From: Rhodococcus sp. 14-2470-1b
GTDB lineage: Bacteria > Actinomycetota > Actinomycetes > Mycobacteriales > Mycobacteriaceae
Assembly: GCF_002259415.1 (NCBI RefSeq)
Contig: NZ_NPFY01000035.1
Location: 186,001 to 250,000, forward strand
Length of the DNA stretch: 64,000 bases
Direction of reading: 5' to 3'
The translations under genes and the position numbers were made by a program. Below the pieces are notes generated by a model. It ran no database searches. It saw only the letters and a list, made by a program, of their open reading frames with translations, and was not told the origin of the DNA. This document shows, in pieces, positions 47,116 to 55,365 of the stretch; within the stretch, counting starts at the first letter, position 1; every line of letters begins with the position of its first letter.

Positions 47116-47764
47116 GGCGCCCACCGACACGTACGAAGTACTCGGTGTCGACGGAGTGCGTGGGTATCTTCATCGCGCCGACGGGCCCGAGGTGGCTGCA
47201 CTCGCACTGACACACGGGGCCGGTAGTGACTGCACGGCCAAGTTTCTCGTCGACGTCGCCACCGCGTGGTCCGCGCACGGGGTGACCGTTCTACGGTTCG
47301 ATCTCGCGTTCCGTCAGGCGAAGCCGTCCGGCCCCCCGCATCCGTCGAAGTCCGCGGCCGATCGGGAAAGTGTGGCGCGCGCAGTCGATCACCTCGGCAG
47401 CGTCACCGCGGCGCCTCTCGTGGTGGGAGGGCACTCCTATGGAGGCCGCCAGGCATCGATGACGGTGTCTGAGGGACTCTCGGCCGTCGGTGCGCTGCTG
47501 TTGTCCTATCCCCTGCATCCGCCGGGAAAACCCGAGAAGGCACGTACTGCGCACCTGCCTGGGATACACATTCCCACCGTGTTCGTCTCAGGCACGAAGG
47601 ATCCATTCGGCACACCCGACGAGCTGAGGCAGGCTATCGCGACGATTCCCGCCCCGACGGAATTTCTCGAGATCGACGGTGCAGGCCACGATCTGTCCGC
47701 GGCCAAGCACCGCGTCGCAGAGCGATCGTTCGAGCACGCGTCACGTTTGCTCGGGATCGTCTGA
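47108..47764 (+). CDS. Alpha/beta hydrolase (KANL3/Tex30-like, dienelactone-hydrolase fold)
   Basis: A 218-residue alpha/beta hydrolase with nucleophile elbow GHSYGGRQASM and a late His in DGAGHDLSAAKHR; the acid is probably the Asp in SGTKDPFGTPDEL. Early LTHGAGSDCTAKFLVDVATAWSAHGVTVLRFDL is the hallmark of the KANL3/Tex30-like group, whose bacterial substrates are unknown. It is cytoplasmic with no signal peptide. It overlaps the small acidic gene upstream. Confidence 0.85.
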   Translation: MPEAPTDTYEVLGVDGVRGYLHRADGPEVAALALTHGAGSDCTAKFLVDVATAWSAHGVTVLRFDLAFRQAKPSGPPHPSKSAADRESVARAVDHLGSVTAAPLVVGGHSYGGRQASMTVSEGLSAVGALLLSYPLHPPGKPEKARTAHLPGIHIPTVFVSGTKDPFGTPDELRQAIATIPAPTEFLEIDGAGHDLSAAKHRVAERSFEHASRLLGIV

Positions 47765-47824
47765 CATTCGCCCACCGGCGAGTCCCCGTGCGGCACGAAA
47801 CTGCTCGAATGTTCTACTTGTCTC

Positions 47825-48097
47825 ATGCCCACCTGGGGATGGTTCGTCGTTGCCCTCGTCCTGATCGACGCGGCAGTTCTGGCTGCGTGGCTGCTGGCTC
47901 GAAAGCGACCGGGCACGCGCACGGAATCGACGGCATCCTCGGCGCCACTCGCGTCGACGGCGGTCCTGTGGGCCGACATCGAACCGACCCTTCGAACGCT
48001 CAAACACGAGGGGAACTCGCTCGCAGCGATCAAACTTCTGCGGTCCCGCACCGGGCTGCCGCTGCGTGAAGCCAAAGAGGCGGTGGATCGACTGTGA
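47825..48097 (+). CDS. Single-TM protein with a ribosomal L7/L12 C-terminal-like motif
   Basis: A 90-residue protein: an N-terminal TM segment (WGWFVVALVLIDAAVLAAWLLA), a short Thr/Ser/Ala linker, and a C-terminal half with HEGNSLAAIKLLRSRTG followed by LPLREAKEAVDRL. This half closely follows the helix-turn-helix part of the bL12 C-terminal domain (AIK-x2-R-x2-TGL-x-L-x-EAK). It is not a ribosomal protein by length or anchor. The stop overlaps the acetyltransferase start by four bases (GTGA). Its role is unknown; L12-like tails in other small proteins suggest a protein-binding function. Confidence 0.7.
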   Translation: MPTWGWFVVALVLIDAAVLAAWLLARKRPGTRTESTASSAPLASTAVLWADIEPTLRTLKHEGNSLAAIKLLRSRTGLPLREAKEAVDRL

Positions 48098-48624
48098 CCG
48101 TGACCGTGGGCCGAGCCGGAATCTGGGAGGCCGAACAACTTGCCGACGTCGCGGCTGTGACGTTTCCTCTGGCGTGTCCACCCGGGTCGACCAAGGAGTC
48201 GATCGAGGCCTTCGTCGGCGAGGTGCTCTCGCACGAACGGTTCGCCGACTACCTGGACGACCCGGATCGAACGATTCTCGCTGCGCGCGAGAACGACTCG
48301 ATCGTCGGGTACGCCATGCTGATCCGCGGCGAGCCGGCCGACCCGTCGATCTCCGCGGTCCTGTCGACTTCGCCGACGATGGAACTGTCCAAGATGTACG
48401 TCCTACCGGGTCATCACGGGAGTGAGGTCTCGGCGGCACTGATGGCGGCGACAGTGCAACTGGCGATCGAGTTCGGCTGCGCCGGAATCTGGTTGGGCGT
48501 GAACCAGCAGAACGCCCGAGCTCAGCGGTACTACGCCAAGCACGGGTTCCACCGTGTCGGTACCAAGACGTTCACCGTCGGCGCCGAGGTGCACGACGAT
48601 TTCGTGTTCGAACGAGTTCTCTGA
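48094..48624 (+). CDS. GNAT-family N-acetyltransferase
   Basis: A 176-residue GNAT protein. The acetyl-CoA region shows STSPTMELSKMYVLPGHHGSEVSAALMAATVQLA, with the GHHGSEVSA loop in place of the usual Q/RxxGxG/A, and NQQNARAQRYYAKHGFHRVG near the C-terminus. It starts at GTG 48094, overlapping the L12-like gene. Similar to M. tuberculosis Rv2669. The acceptor is unknown. Its stop is 3 bases from the convergent zapE stop. Confidence 0.88.
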   Translation: MTVTVGRAGIWEAEQLADVAAVTFPLACPPGSTKESIEAFVGEVLSHERFADYLDDPDRTILAARENDSIVGYAMLIRGEPADPSISAVLSTSPTMELSKMYVLPGHHGSEVSAALMAATVQLAIEFGCAGIWLGVNQQNARAQRYYAKHGFHRVGTKTFTVGAEVHDDFVFERVL

Positions 48625-48626
48625 CG

Positions 48627-49643
48627 TCAGCCGACGGCTGCGAAACGAGACAGCGCGAGCAAGCGCGAGGTGGCACGCAGGTACTTCTTGCGATACCCGC
48701 CTGCCAACATCTCTTCGGTGAATATCTCGTCGAGCTTTCCGCCGGACGCTGTCACCGGGATGCTCGCGTCGTACAGGCGGTCGGCCAACACGACAAGCCG
48801 GAGTGCCACCGCCTGATCGGCAGCGGGGTGCACGTTCTTCCAGAACACCGCCTCGACGCCGTCGAGCAACTTGCCGTACCGCGACGGGTGCAACGTGCTC
48901 AGATGAGCGAGCAGCTCGTCGAAATCGTCGAGGGTTGCGCCCTCGACCTGGTTCGCGCGCTCGACCAGTTCGGACTCCGAGGTGGGATCGGGAGCAGGCG
49001 GAAGATCGCGGTGCCGGTAGTCGGGACCGTCGACACGAATCGACTCGAAGATCGACCCGAGCTTCTTGATCTCGCGCATGAAGTCCTCGGCAGCGAATCG
49101 GCCCTCGCCGAGCTGACCGGGCAGAGTGTTCGACGTCGCGACGATGGACACTCCACGCGCGGAGAGCTCCGACAGCAGACGGGACACCAGCATGGTGTCA
49201 CCCGGGTCGTCGAGTTCGAACTCGTCGATGCACAGGACACTGTGGTTCGACAGCTGATCGAGTGCCTGGTTGAAGCCGAGCGCCCCGACCACATGCGTCA
49301 GCTCCACGAACGTTCCGAACGCCTTGGGCTCGGGCACGCTGTGGAAGATCGACGCCAACAGGTGGGTCTTGCCGACGCCGAACCCGCCGTCCAGGTACAG
49401 ACCCGCACCGGTTGCCGGGGTCTTCTTGCCGAACAGGCCGCGCTTGCCACCCTTCCCGCGGATCTTGGTGACCTTCTGCGCGAACGCCTCGGCCTTCGCG
49501 ACCGCCTCGGCCTGGCTGGGCTCGTTCGGATCGGGAATGTACGACGAGAAGCTGACGTCGTCGAACATGGCCGGCGGAACCATTTGAGCGATCAACTGAT
49601 CGGATGGAACGACGGGGTTTCGATCGACAAGACGTGCAGGCAT
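48627..49643 (-). CDS. zapE: AFG1/ZapE-family P-loop ATPase
   Basis: A 338-residue ATPase of the AFG1-like family; E. coli ZapE binds the division ring, and the mitochondrial relative LACE1 acts in protein quality control. Walker A GGFGVGKTHLL starts at residue 86, Walker B is VLCIDEFELDDPGD, and SNTLPGQLGEGRF fits sensor 1. Counterpart of M. tuberculosis Rv2670c. It stands alone, convergent with the acetyltransferase and divergent from the RibD-like gene across 34 bases. Confidence 0.92.
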   Translation of the reverse strand: MPARLVDRNPVVPSDQLIAQMVPPAMFDDVSFSSYIPDPNEPSQAEAVAKAEAFAQKVTKIRGKGGKRGLFGKKTPATGAGLYLDGGFGVGKTHLLASIFHSVPEPKAFGTFVELTHVVGALGFNQALDQLSNHSVLCIDEFELDDPGDTMLVSRLLSELSARGVSIVATSNTLPGQLGEGRFAAEDFMREIKKLGSIFESIRVDGPDYRHRDLPPAPDPTSESELVERANQVEGATLDDFDELLAHLSTLHPSRYGKLLDGVEAVFWKNVHPAADQAVALRLVVLADRLYDASIPVTASGGKLDEIFTEEMLAGGYRKKYLRATSRLLALSRFAAVG

Positions 49644-49677
49644 TGAACGAGCGTAGCGACGTGGTGTTATCTACCTT

Positions 49678-50469
49678 ATGCAGCTACTGGATATTGCGAC
49701 CTACTTCACATCCGAGAGCGATGTGTCACGCGTTGCGAAGGGTCGGCTGGACGAGGCCGACCTGTCGCGCCTGTACGCCTATCCCCCTCGACCCAGGCGC
49801 CCGTGGATTCGGGCGAACTTCGTGGCCAGCATCGACGGAGCAGTGACGGCCGACGGAGTGTCCGCCGGTCTCGGGACCCCCGCCGACCAGGCAGTCTTCG
49901 CCGTCCTACGGTCCCTGACCGACGCGGTCCTCGTCGGCGCCGGAACCGTTCGCGCCGAGAACTACGGCGGTGTCTCTCTGCCCGACGAGACCCGCCAGGC
50001 GCGCGTCGACCGCGGGTTGGACGAACTCCCCCCGGTCGTGGTCGTGACGGCCTCCGCCGAACTCGACCCCGACGCGCGAGTGTTCACCGACACCACCGTC
50101 GCGCCGATCGTCGTGACCACGGCAACCGCGTCCGCCGACAACAAGAAGGTGTTGTCCGACGCCGGAGCCAGGATCGTCGAGGCGGGTGAGACTACCGTGA
50201 CGACCGTCGACCTGATCGGCGCGCTGGACGGCCTCGGTCTTCACCGCGTGCTGTGCGAGGGCGGCCCGGGACTGTTCGGCCAGCTGATCGCCGACGACGC
50301 CGTGGACGACGTCTGCCTCACGGTGTCGCCGCTTCTCGTGGCGGGGTCTGCCGGCAGGATCTCGCATTCCGCATCCGGCGCGGTCCGGCGCATGACGAGG
50401 GCGCATGTCGTCGCCGACGACGACGGCACGCTGCTGACCAGGTGGGTCAAGCACCGAACCGAACACTGA
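49678..50469 (+). CDS. RibD C-terminal-like pyrimidine reductase
   Basis: A 263-residue protein of the RibD reductase/dihydrofolate-reductase-like fold without the deaminase domain. It has RANFVASIDGAVTADGVSAGLGTPAD at the N-terminal core and LCEGGPGLFGQLIADDAVDDVCLTVSPLL at the NADPH-binding end. M. tuberculosis Rv2671 is the counterpart; that protein was reported to have weak dihydrofolate reductase activity, so a role in folate rather than riboflavin metabolism is possible. ATG 49678. Confidence 0.88.
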   Translation: MQLLDIATYFTSESDVSRVAKGRLDEADLSRLYAYPPRPRRPWIRANFVASIDGAVTADGVSAGLGTPADQAVFAVLRSLTDAVLVGAGTVRAENYGGVSLPDETRQARVDRGLDELPPVVVVTASAELDPDARVFTDTTVAPIVVTTATASADNKKVLSDAGARIVEAGETTVTTVDLIGALDGLGLHRVLCEGGPGLFGQLIADDAVDDVCLTVSPLLVAGSAGRISHSASGAVRRMTRAHVVADDDGTLLTRWVKHRTEH

Positions 50470-50526
50470 CCGCCCGGTCGGATGGGTCGCCGACCGCCTG
50501 GTGCGGGAACTAGATAGCCTCGCAGC

Positions 50527-52092
50527 GTGACGCAGAATCGATCGTTGCTGGTGTTCGTCGTGTGCCTGTCGCTGTTCGCGGCCGCGTGCGGGGCCGGGCC
50601 GTCCGGTCGGCCCGACGTGGCGGTCGAGCAGAACTCACCGGGACAGCCCGCCGACACCGAATCGGCGGACCCCGCGCCGGAGCCTCCTGCACTGCAGGTT
50701 CCGGTGACGGATCTGTCCTGGCGTGACTGCACGTCGGACACCCTCGGCCGGTACGGCTACGCACCCCGTACTCCCGGCCTGATCCTCGAGTGCGCGGATT
50801 TCGAAGCGCCCGTCGACGCGTCGGGTGAGATGTTCGGGTCCTTCTCCGTCGGTGCACTGCGCGCCCGTCTGGATCGGACGCCTGCCGACGCTCCCCCGAT
50901 GGTGCTGACGTCAGGGGCGGACCGCGCGTCGATCGAGACGCTTGCCGACATGGCAGCAGGTCAAGGCGCGACCCTTCTGGCGACCAATCCCGTGGTCGCG
51001 GTAGACCGACGCGGTATCGGCCGATCCACGGCGGTGGACTGCACCAAGTTCGACGCCCGCGCAGCTCTTGCGGACCTCGGGCAGTTCGCCGGAGGGGGCA
51101 GTGACGCGGTCGATCGAGCCGTCGACGCAGGCCGGGACGCGACCATCGAATGCACCGACCTCCTGCAACCACAGGAACTGGCCTTCGCGACGTCGTATGC
51201 AGCGGACGACCTGGAGCGACTGCGGCTCACCTGGGGCGTCGACAGCATCGGACTCATCGGCACCGGAAACGGTGCACCGACGGCACTGGCGTTCGCTGCG
51301 CAGTACCCCGACCGCCTCTCCCGACTCGTACTCGACTCGCCCACCGGACTCGGCGCGGATCAGATGACCGTGGCCGAGCAGAAGACGCAGGGTCGCGAAT
51401 CTGCCTTCACCGCCTTCGCCGAGCGATGCATCGCGCTCGACTGTTCACTCGGCCCCGATCCACGAGCGGCCGTTGCCGACCTGGTGCAGCGTGCACGATC
51501 GGGAGGGCTGAGGCCGCTGTCCACCCACGCGCTGCTCGACGGAATCGCCTACGCCCTGGCATCGTCGGCAGGCGACCCGACGCAGCGCGCGCTCACACTG
51601 TCGAACACGCTGTCCTCGGCACGTGCCGGTGACACCGCAGCCCTGACCGAGTTGGCCGATCGAGCCGCCGACGCCTACGGCACGGACGGACAGTTCGTCG
51701 CCCGCTGCACCGACGGACAGCAGTGGCCGTCGCCCCAGGCGGTGCGTGACGCCACCGGATCGTGGTCCGAGCTGTATCCCGTCTTCGGCACCGATGCTGC
51801 TCTGGCCTCACTGACGTGTGCATCCTGGCCGACGGCACCCGCAGCGCCGCTGCCCTCGGAACTACCGATTCCGGTGTTGTTTCTCAGCGGCGCCGCGGAT
51901 CCCGTCGTCGGCAACGGCGGTTTCGCCGCAGTCTCCGGAATGATCGCGACGACGGGTACGCAGGCGGCGTCGATGACATGGCAGGGCGCGGGTCACCCCA
52001 CGGTAGGTGGTTCGGCGTGTGCTCAGTCCGCGGTTGCCGGCTACGTCGCCGACGCAGCACTGCCGCCGGACGGCAGCGTGTGCCCTGCATGA
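50527..52092 (+). CDS. Secreted TAP-like alpha/beta-hydrolase-fold lipoprotein lacking the nucleophile Ser
   Basis: A 521-residue lipoprotein: a signal peptide with lipobox FAAAC (Cys21), a Pro-rich linker, an alpha/beta hydrolase fold, and a C-terminal TAP-like region with SGAADPVVG (acid) and GAGHPTVGGSACAQS (His). The family, annotated as tripeptidyl aminopeptidase/proline iminopeptidase-like, normally has GxSxG at the nucleophile elbow. Here the corresponding IGLIGTGNGAPTALAF reads G-T-Gly247-N-G. GTG 50527 start. M. tuberculosis Rv2672 is in the same place. Whether it is active is open. Confidence 0.82.
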   Translation: MTQNRSLLVFVVCLSLFAAACGAGPSGRPDVAVEQNSPGQPADTESADPAPEPPALQVPVTDLSWRDCTSDTLGRYGYAPRTPGLILECADFEAPVDASGEMFGSFSVGALRARLDRTPADAPPMVLTSGADRASIETLADMAAGQGATLLATNPVVAVDRRGIGRSTAVDCTKFDARAALADLGQFAGGGSDAVDRAVDAGRDATIECTDLLQPQELAFATSYAADDLERLRLTWGVDSIGLIGTGNGAPTALAFAAQYPDRLSRLVLDSPTGLGADQMTVAEQKTQGRESAFTAFAERCIALDCSLGPDPRAAVADLVQRARSGGLRPLSTHALLDGIAYALASSAGDPTQRALTLSNTLSSARAGDTAALTELADRAADAYGTDGQFVARCTDGQQWPSPQAVRDATGSWSELYPVFGTDAALASLTCASWPTAPAAPLPSELPIPVLFLSGAADPVVGNGGFAAVSGMIATTGTQAASMTWQGAGHPTVGGSACAQSAVAGYVADAALPPDGSVCPA

Positions 52093-52193
52093 CACGCGTG
52101 GGCGGTCGAGGGCGGAAACAAGGTCCGGAGGGGTTGTCACGGCCGGGGTGTCTGACGTCGGTCCGACGGGGCGGTCAATGTACCGTTCCGTAG

Positions 52194-53444
52194 GTGTCAC
52201 TTAGCTTCCTCGAGCCACGAACCGGCCGGTCCACCGCAGAAGTAGTCAAGTTCGCGCTGTGGCCGTTGGCCGTCATGACGGTGCTCAACCGGGTCCTGGT
52301 TCGAGCGATCAACGGCGACATCACCGACGACTTCACCCCGGTGTACCGCGCGGCTCTGGCGTTTCTCAACCGGCAGCCGGTCTACACGGCGAACTTCGAT
52401 TCGGTGGATCCGCACTACCTGTACCCGCCCGGGGCCACGATGCTGCTCTCCCCCGTCGCCGTGATCGACCCGGAACGCTCTCGGTGGCTGTTCATCTTCG
52501 CCAGCACTCTCGCGATCCTGATTGCTCTGTACATTCTGCTGCGCATCTTCGGCTACGGTCTGAACTCCGTCGTTGCACCTGTGTTGCTCCTTGCCGCGTT
52601 CGCGAGCGAAACAGTGACGAACACACTGGTGTTCACCAATTTCAACGGCTTCGTGTTACTCGGCGAGGTCGCGTTCATCGGCTTCCTGTTGAAGCGAAAA
52701 GACCTGTGGGCAGGCGTCGCGATCGGCCTCACCATCGTGGTCAAGCCCATTCTCGTTCCGCTGCTGATCATTCCGCTCATGACCAGACAGTGGAAGGTGT
52801 TCGTCACCGCCGTCGCCATTCCCCTGATCTTCACCGCGATCGCATGGCCGCTGTCCGTCGACCCCATGGACTTCGTGAACCGCACCGTGCCGTACCTACT
52901 CGAATCCAGGGACTACTTCAACAGCGCCGTTGTCGGAAACGGGCGCTACTACGGACTGCCCGAGTTCTTGATTCTCGGAATCCGCGGTGTCCTCGGACTC
53001 ATGGTTCTCGCCTCGTTGTGGATCCTCTACAAGTATTGCCGCGAGGACCGATTGTTCTTCGTCGCCACCACATCCGGCCTCGTCCTCACTGCACATTGGC
53101 TGCTGGGTTCGTTGGGCCAGATGTACTACTCGATGATGCTGTTCCCACTTCTCATGACGGTCGTCCTGAAGAACTCGGTGCTCCGGAACTGGCCGGCCTG
53201 GCTCGCCATCTACGGTTTCACCTGCTACGACCGCTGGCTGTCCGGCCGGTTCTACACCACGGGACGAGCCTTCGACTACATGCGCACCACCTTCGGATGG
53301 AGTCTGCTGATCATCGTCGTCTTCGGCGTGCTCGTCGGGCGCTACTACGCAGCTCGGCAGGACGGCCGACTCGACCGGGGAATCGAACCCGACTATCTAC
53401 TGGACGACCCGCGACCAGCGGAGACGACGAAGTCCGGCGGATAG
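52194..53444 (+). CDS. aftC: Arabinofuranosyltransferase AftC (GT-C, GT87-like)
   Basis: A 416-residue polytopic enzyme with about ten TM segments. AftC uses decaprenylphosphoryl-arabinose to add alpha-1,3 branches to arabinogalactan and lipoarabinomannan outside the membrane. The first loop carries INGDITDDFTPVYRAALAFL (the acidic GT-C catalytic motif region) and YLYPPGATMLLSPVA. The start GTG 52194 gives VSLSFLEPRTGRS. Its location after the RibD-like gene and the secreted hydrolase, and before msrB, is the same as M. tuberculosis Rv2673. The cytoplasmic tail is acidic and ends ETTKSGG. Confidence 0.92.
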   Translation: MSLSFLEPRTGRSTAEVVKFALWPLAVMTVLNRVLVRAINGDITDDFTPVYRAALAFLNRQPVYTANFDSVDPHYLYPPGATMLLSPVAVIDPERSRWLFIFASTLAILIALYILLRIFGYGLNSVVAPVLLLAAFASETVTNTLVFTNFNGFVLLGEVAFIGFLLKRKDLWAGVAIGLTIVVKPILVPLLIIPLMTRQWKVFVTAVAIPLIFTAIAWPLSVDPMDFVNRTVPYLLESRDYFNSAVVGNGRYYGLPEFLILGIRGVLGLMVLASLWILYKYCREDRLFFVATTSGLVLTAHWLLGSLGQMYYSMMLFPLLMTVVLKNSVLRNWPAWLAIYGFTCYDRWLSGRFYTTGRAFDYMRTTFGWSLLIIVVFGVLVGRYYAARQDGRLDRGIEPDYLLDDPRPAETTKSGG

Positions 53445-53459
53445 TATTAGCGTGAAGGC

Positions 53460-53897
53460 ATGAGTTCAGCGACGGACAAGAATCCTGCCCCAGCAGTACA
53501 GCTCACCGACGCGCAGTGGCGAGAGAAACTCTCACCCGAGGAGTACGCGGTTCTACGGCAAGCCGGAACCGAGCGACCCTTCGTCGGCGAATACACCGAC
53601 ACGACCACCGAAGGCATTTACCAGTGCCGTGCCTGTGGCGCGGAACTGTTCCGCAGTACCGAGAAGTTCGAGTCCCACTGTGGCTGGCCTTCCTTCTTCG
53701 ACCCGGCCGACAGCGACGCCGTTATCCTCAACGAGGACAATTCGCTCGGAATGCGCCGCATCGAAGTGATCTGCAAGAACTGCCACAGTCACCTCGGACA
53801 CGTCTTCGAGGGCGAGGGCTACCCGACGCCCACCGATCAGCGTTACTGCATCAACTCCATATCGCTGATCTTCAACCCGGCGGTCGACGCACAGTAG
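53460..53897 (+). CDS. msrB: Peptide-methionine (R)-S-oxide reductase MsrB
   Basis: Reduces methionine R-sulfoxide in proteins. The 145-residue protein has two CxxC zinc sites (Cys56/Cys59 and Cys105/Cys108), the ESHCGWPSFF motif, and catalytic Cys130 in QRYCINSISL. ATG 53460 lies 15 bases after the aftC stop, so co-transcription is likely. Cytoplasmic, of normal length. Confidence 0.97.
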   Translation: MSSATDKNPAPAVQLTDAQWREKLSPEEYAVLRQAGTERPFVGEYTDTTTEGIYQCRACGAELFRSTEKFESHCGWPSFFDPADSDAVILNEDNSLGMRRIEVICKNCHSHLGHVFEGEGYPTPTDQRYCINSISLIFNPAVDAQ

Positions 53898-53998
53898 TCG
53901 CACCGAAGTCGCGCCCCGGGTTCAGCTCGCGCCGCGTACCCACTGCAGCTTGCTTCATGTACCGCACGGTATTCAAAACTCTGCGGTATCTTTCTGCA

Positions 53999-54811
53999 AT
54001 GACTGCGGCGATCAAGACTTTCTGGTGGCGTCAGCTCAAACTCACAGGCCTTCGCCCGAACTTCGGGGACGAGCTGACTCCGGGGCTGGTGAAGTCTCTC
54101 TTCGGTCGGAAGTGTGCGTGGAGGCGCCCGAAGTGCAGCGAGTTCACCGGCGCCGGTTCGACGCTCGAGATGGTTCAGCTCATGAACGCGCCGAAGACCC
54201 TGAAGGTATGGGGTTCCGGTTTCGGAGTGCGCGAGGGAACCACCGAGAGAAACTTCAGCAACCCTGGGTACGACATCTACGCCGTACGTGGGCAACTCAC
54301 TCTGGGCCGTATCGACTCCGACCGCGACATCGCAGTCGGGGATCCAGGGCTTCTGACAAACAAGGTCTACCCGCCTTCGCAACGGGTGCACGGTCGAGTC
54401 GGCCTCGTCTATCACTGGATGCACAAGAGCGACACAGTGGTACAGACCCTCGCACGTGAGGGAAACATTCTGCTGATCGATCCGTCGAGGAAGCCGTCCA
54501 AGGTCGTCGCGGACATCACGTCGTGCGAGTTCGTGATGTCCACGAGTCTTCACGGACTCATCGTCGCGGACTCGTACGGTATCCCGAATGCGTGGATCGA
54601 GCTGACGCAGGAGATCGGCGGCAAGGGATACAAGTTCGAGGACTACTACTCCGCTTTCGGCGGACAGGCGGTTCAGCATTCATCGGACCTCGCGTGGGAT
54701 GCAGATCGGATCGCGGCTCTCCGAGACGAGTATCGCCCGATTCCGAATCTCACGGAGATACAGGACAAACTCATCGCCGCGTTTCCGTACCCCGCGATCG
54801 ACGCACGATGA
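53999..54811 (+). CDS. Polysaccharide pyruvyl transferase family protein
   Basis: A 270-residue protein of the PS_pyruv_trans family (pyruvylation of exopolysaccharide sugars). Conserved points: WRQLKLTGLRPNFGDELTP at the start, VWGSGFGVREG, YAVRGQLTLGR, IAVGDPGLL and VMSTSLHGLIVADSYGIPNAWIE. ATG 53999 is favoured because homologues begin near the FW-W motif; ATG 53957 is possible and neither has a good ribosome site. The GC content looks clearly lower than its neighbours (roughly mid to high 50s) and no glycosyltransferase cluster is adjacent, suggesting transfer. Confidence 0.8.
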   Translation: MTAAIKTFWWRQLKLTGLRPNFGDELTPGLVKSLFGRKCAWRRPKCSEFTGAGSTLEMVQLMNAPKTLKVWGSGFGVREGTTERNFSNPGYDIYAVRGQLTLGRIDSDRDIAVGDPGLLTNKVYPPSQRVHGRVGLVYHWMHKSDTVVQTLAREGNILLIDPSRKPSKVVADITSCEFVMSTSLHGLIVADSYGIPNAWIELTQEIGGKGYKFEDYYSAFGGQAVQHSSDLAWDADRIAALRDEYRPIPNLTEIQDKLIAAFPYPAIDAR

Positions 54812-54906
54812 AACGAACAACCGCGAAGTGCGGCAACGATTAGCCGTCGGTCGGCGCGTTCGTACAAGAAGTGCAGAGCACGTCCCCTCACATGCATACT
54901 GTGATG

Positions 54907-55365
54907 ATGCGCACCTTCACTTCACCCGAGCAGTTGAAAGCGGCGGTCGGCGAGAATCTGGGAGTCAGCGACTGGCTCCAGATCACGCAGGAACGCGTGA
55001 ACACCTTCGCCGACGCCACCGGTGACCACCAGTGGATCCATGTGGATGTCGAACGCGCGACCAAGGAAAGCCCGTTCGGTGCGCCGGTCGCCCACGGGTA
55101 TCTGAGTTTGTCTCTCGTTCCGATGCTCAACTGGCAGATCTACACGATCGAGAACACCAAGCTCGGAGTCAATTACGGCTCCAACAAGGTTCGTTTCATC
55201 AACCCGGTGAAGGTGGGCTCGCACGTTCGCCTTCAGACGACGCTGACCTCGGTGGACGAAGTATCCGGCGGGGCTCTTCAGGTCGTCGCCACCAGCACGC
55301 TGGAGATCGAGGGAGAGACAAAGCCTGCGCTCGTGGCGGAGACGATCGGTCGGATCATGTTCTGA
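54907..55365 (+). CDS. MaoC-family hot-dog dehydratase
   Basis: A 152-residue single hot-dog protein of the MaoC/R-hydratase (NodN-like) group. The hydratase motif FADATGDHQWIHVD and GAPVAHGYLSLSLVPML are present, with the catalytic Asp and His. It would hydrate an enoyl-CoA. ATG 54907 gives MRTFTSPEQLK; ATG 54904 and GTG 54901 are alternatives. CATACT just upstream could be a -10 for a leaderless message. Its last 11 bases overlap the end of the convergent molybdoenzyme gene. Confidence 0.88.
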   Translation: MRTFTSPEQLKAAVGENLGVSDWLQITQERVNTFADATGDHQWIHVDVERATKESPFGAPVAHGYLSLSLVPMLNWQIYTIENTKLGVNYGSNKVRFINPVKVGSHVRLQTTLTSVDEVSGGALQVVATSTLEIEGETKPALVAETIGRIMF

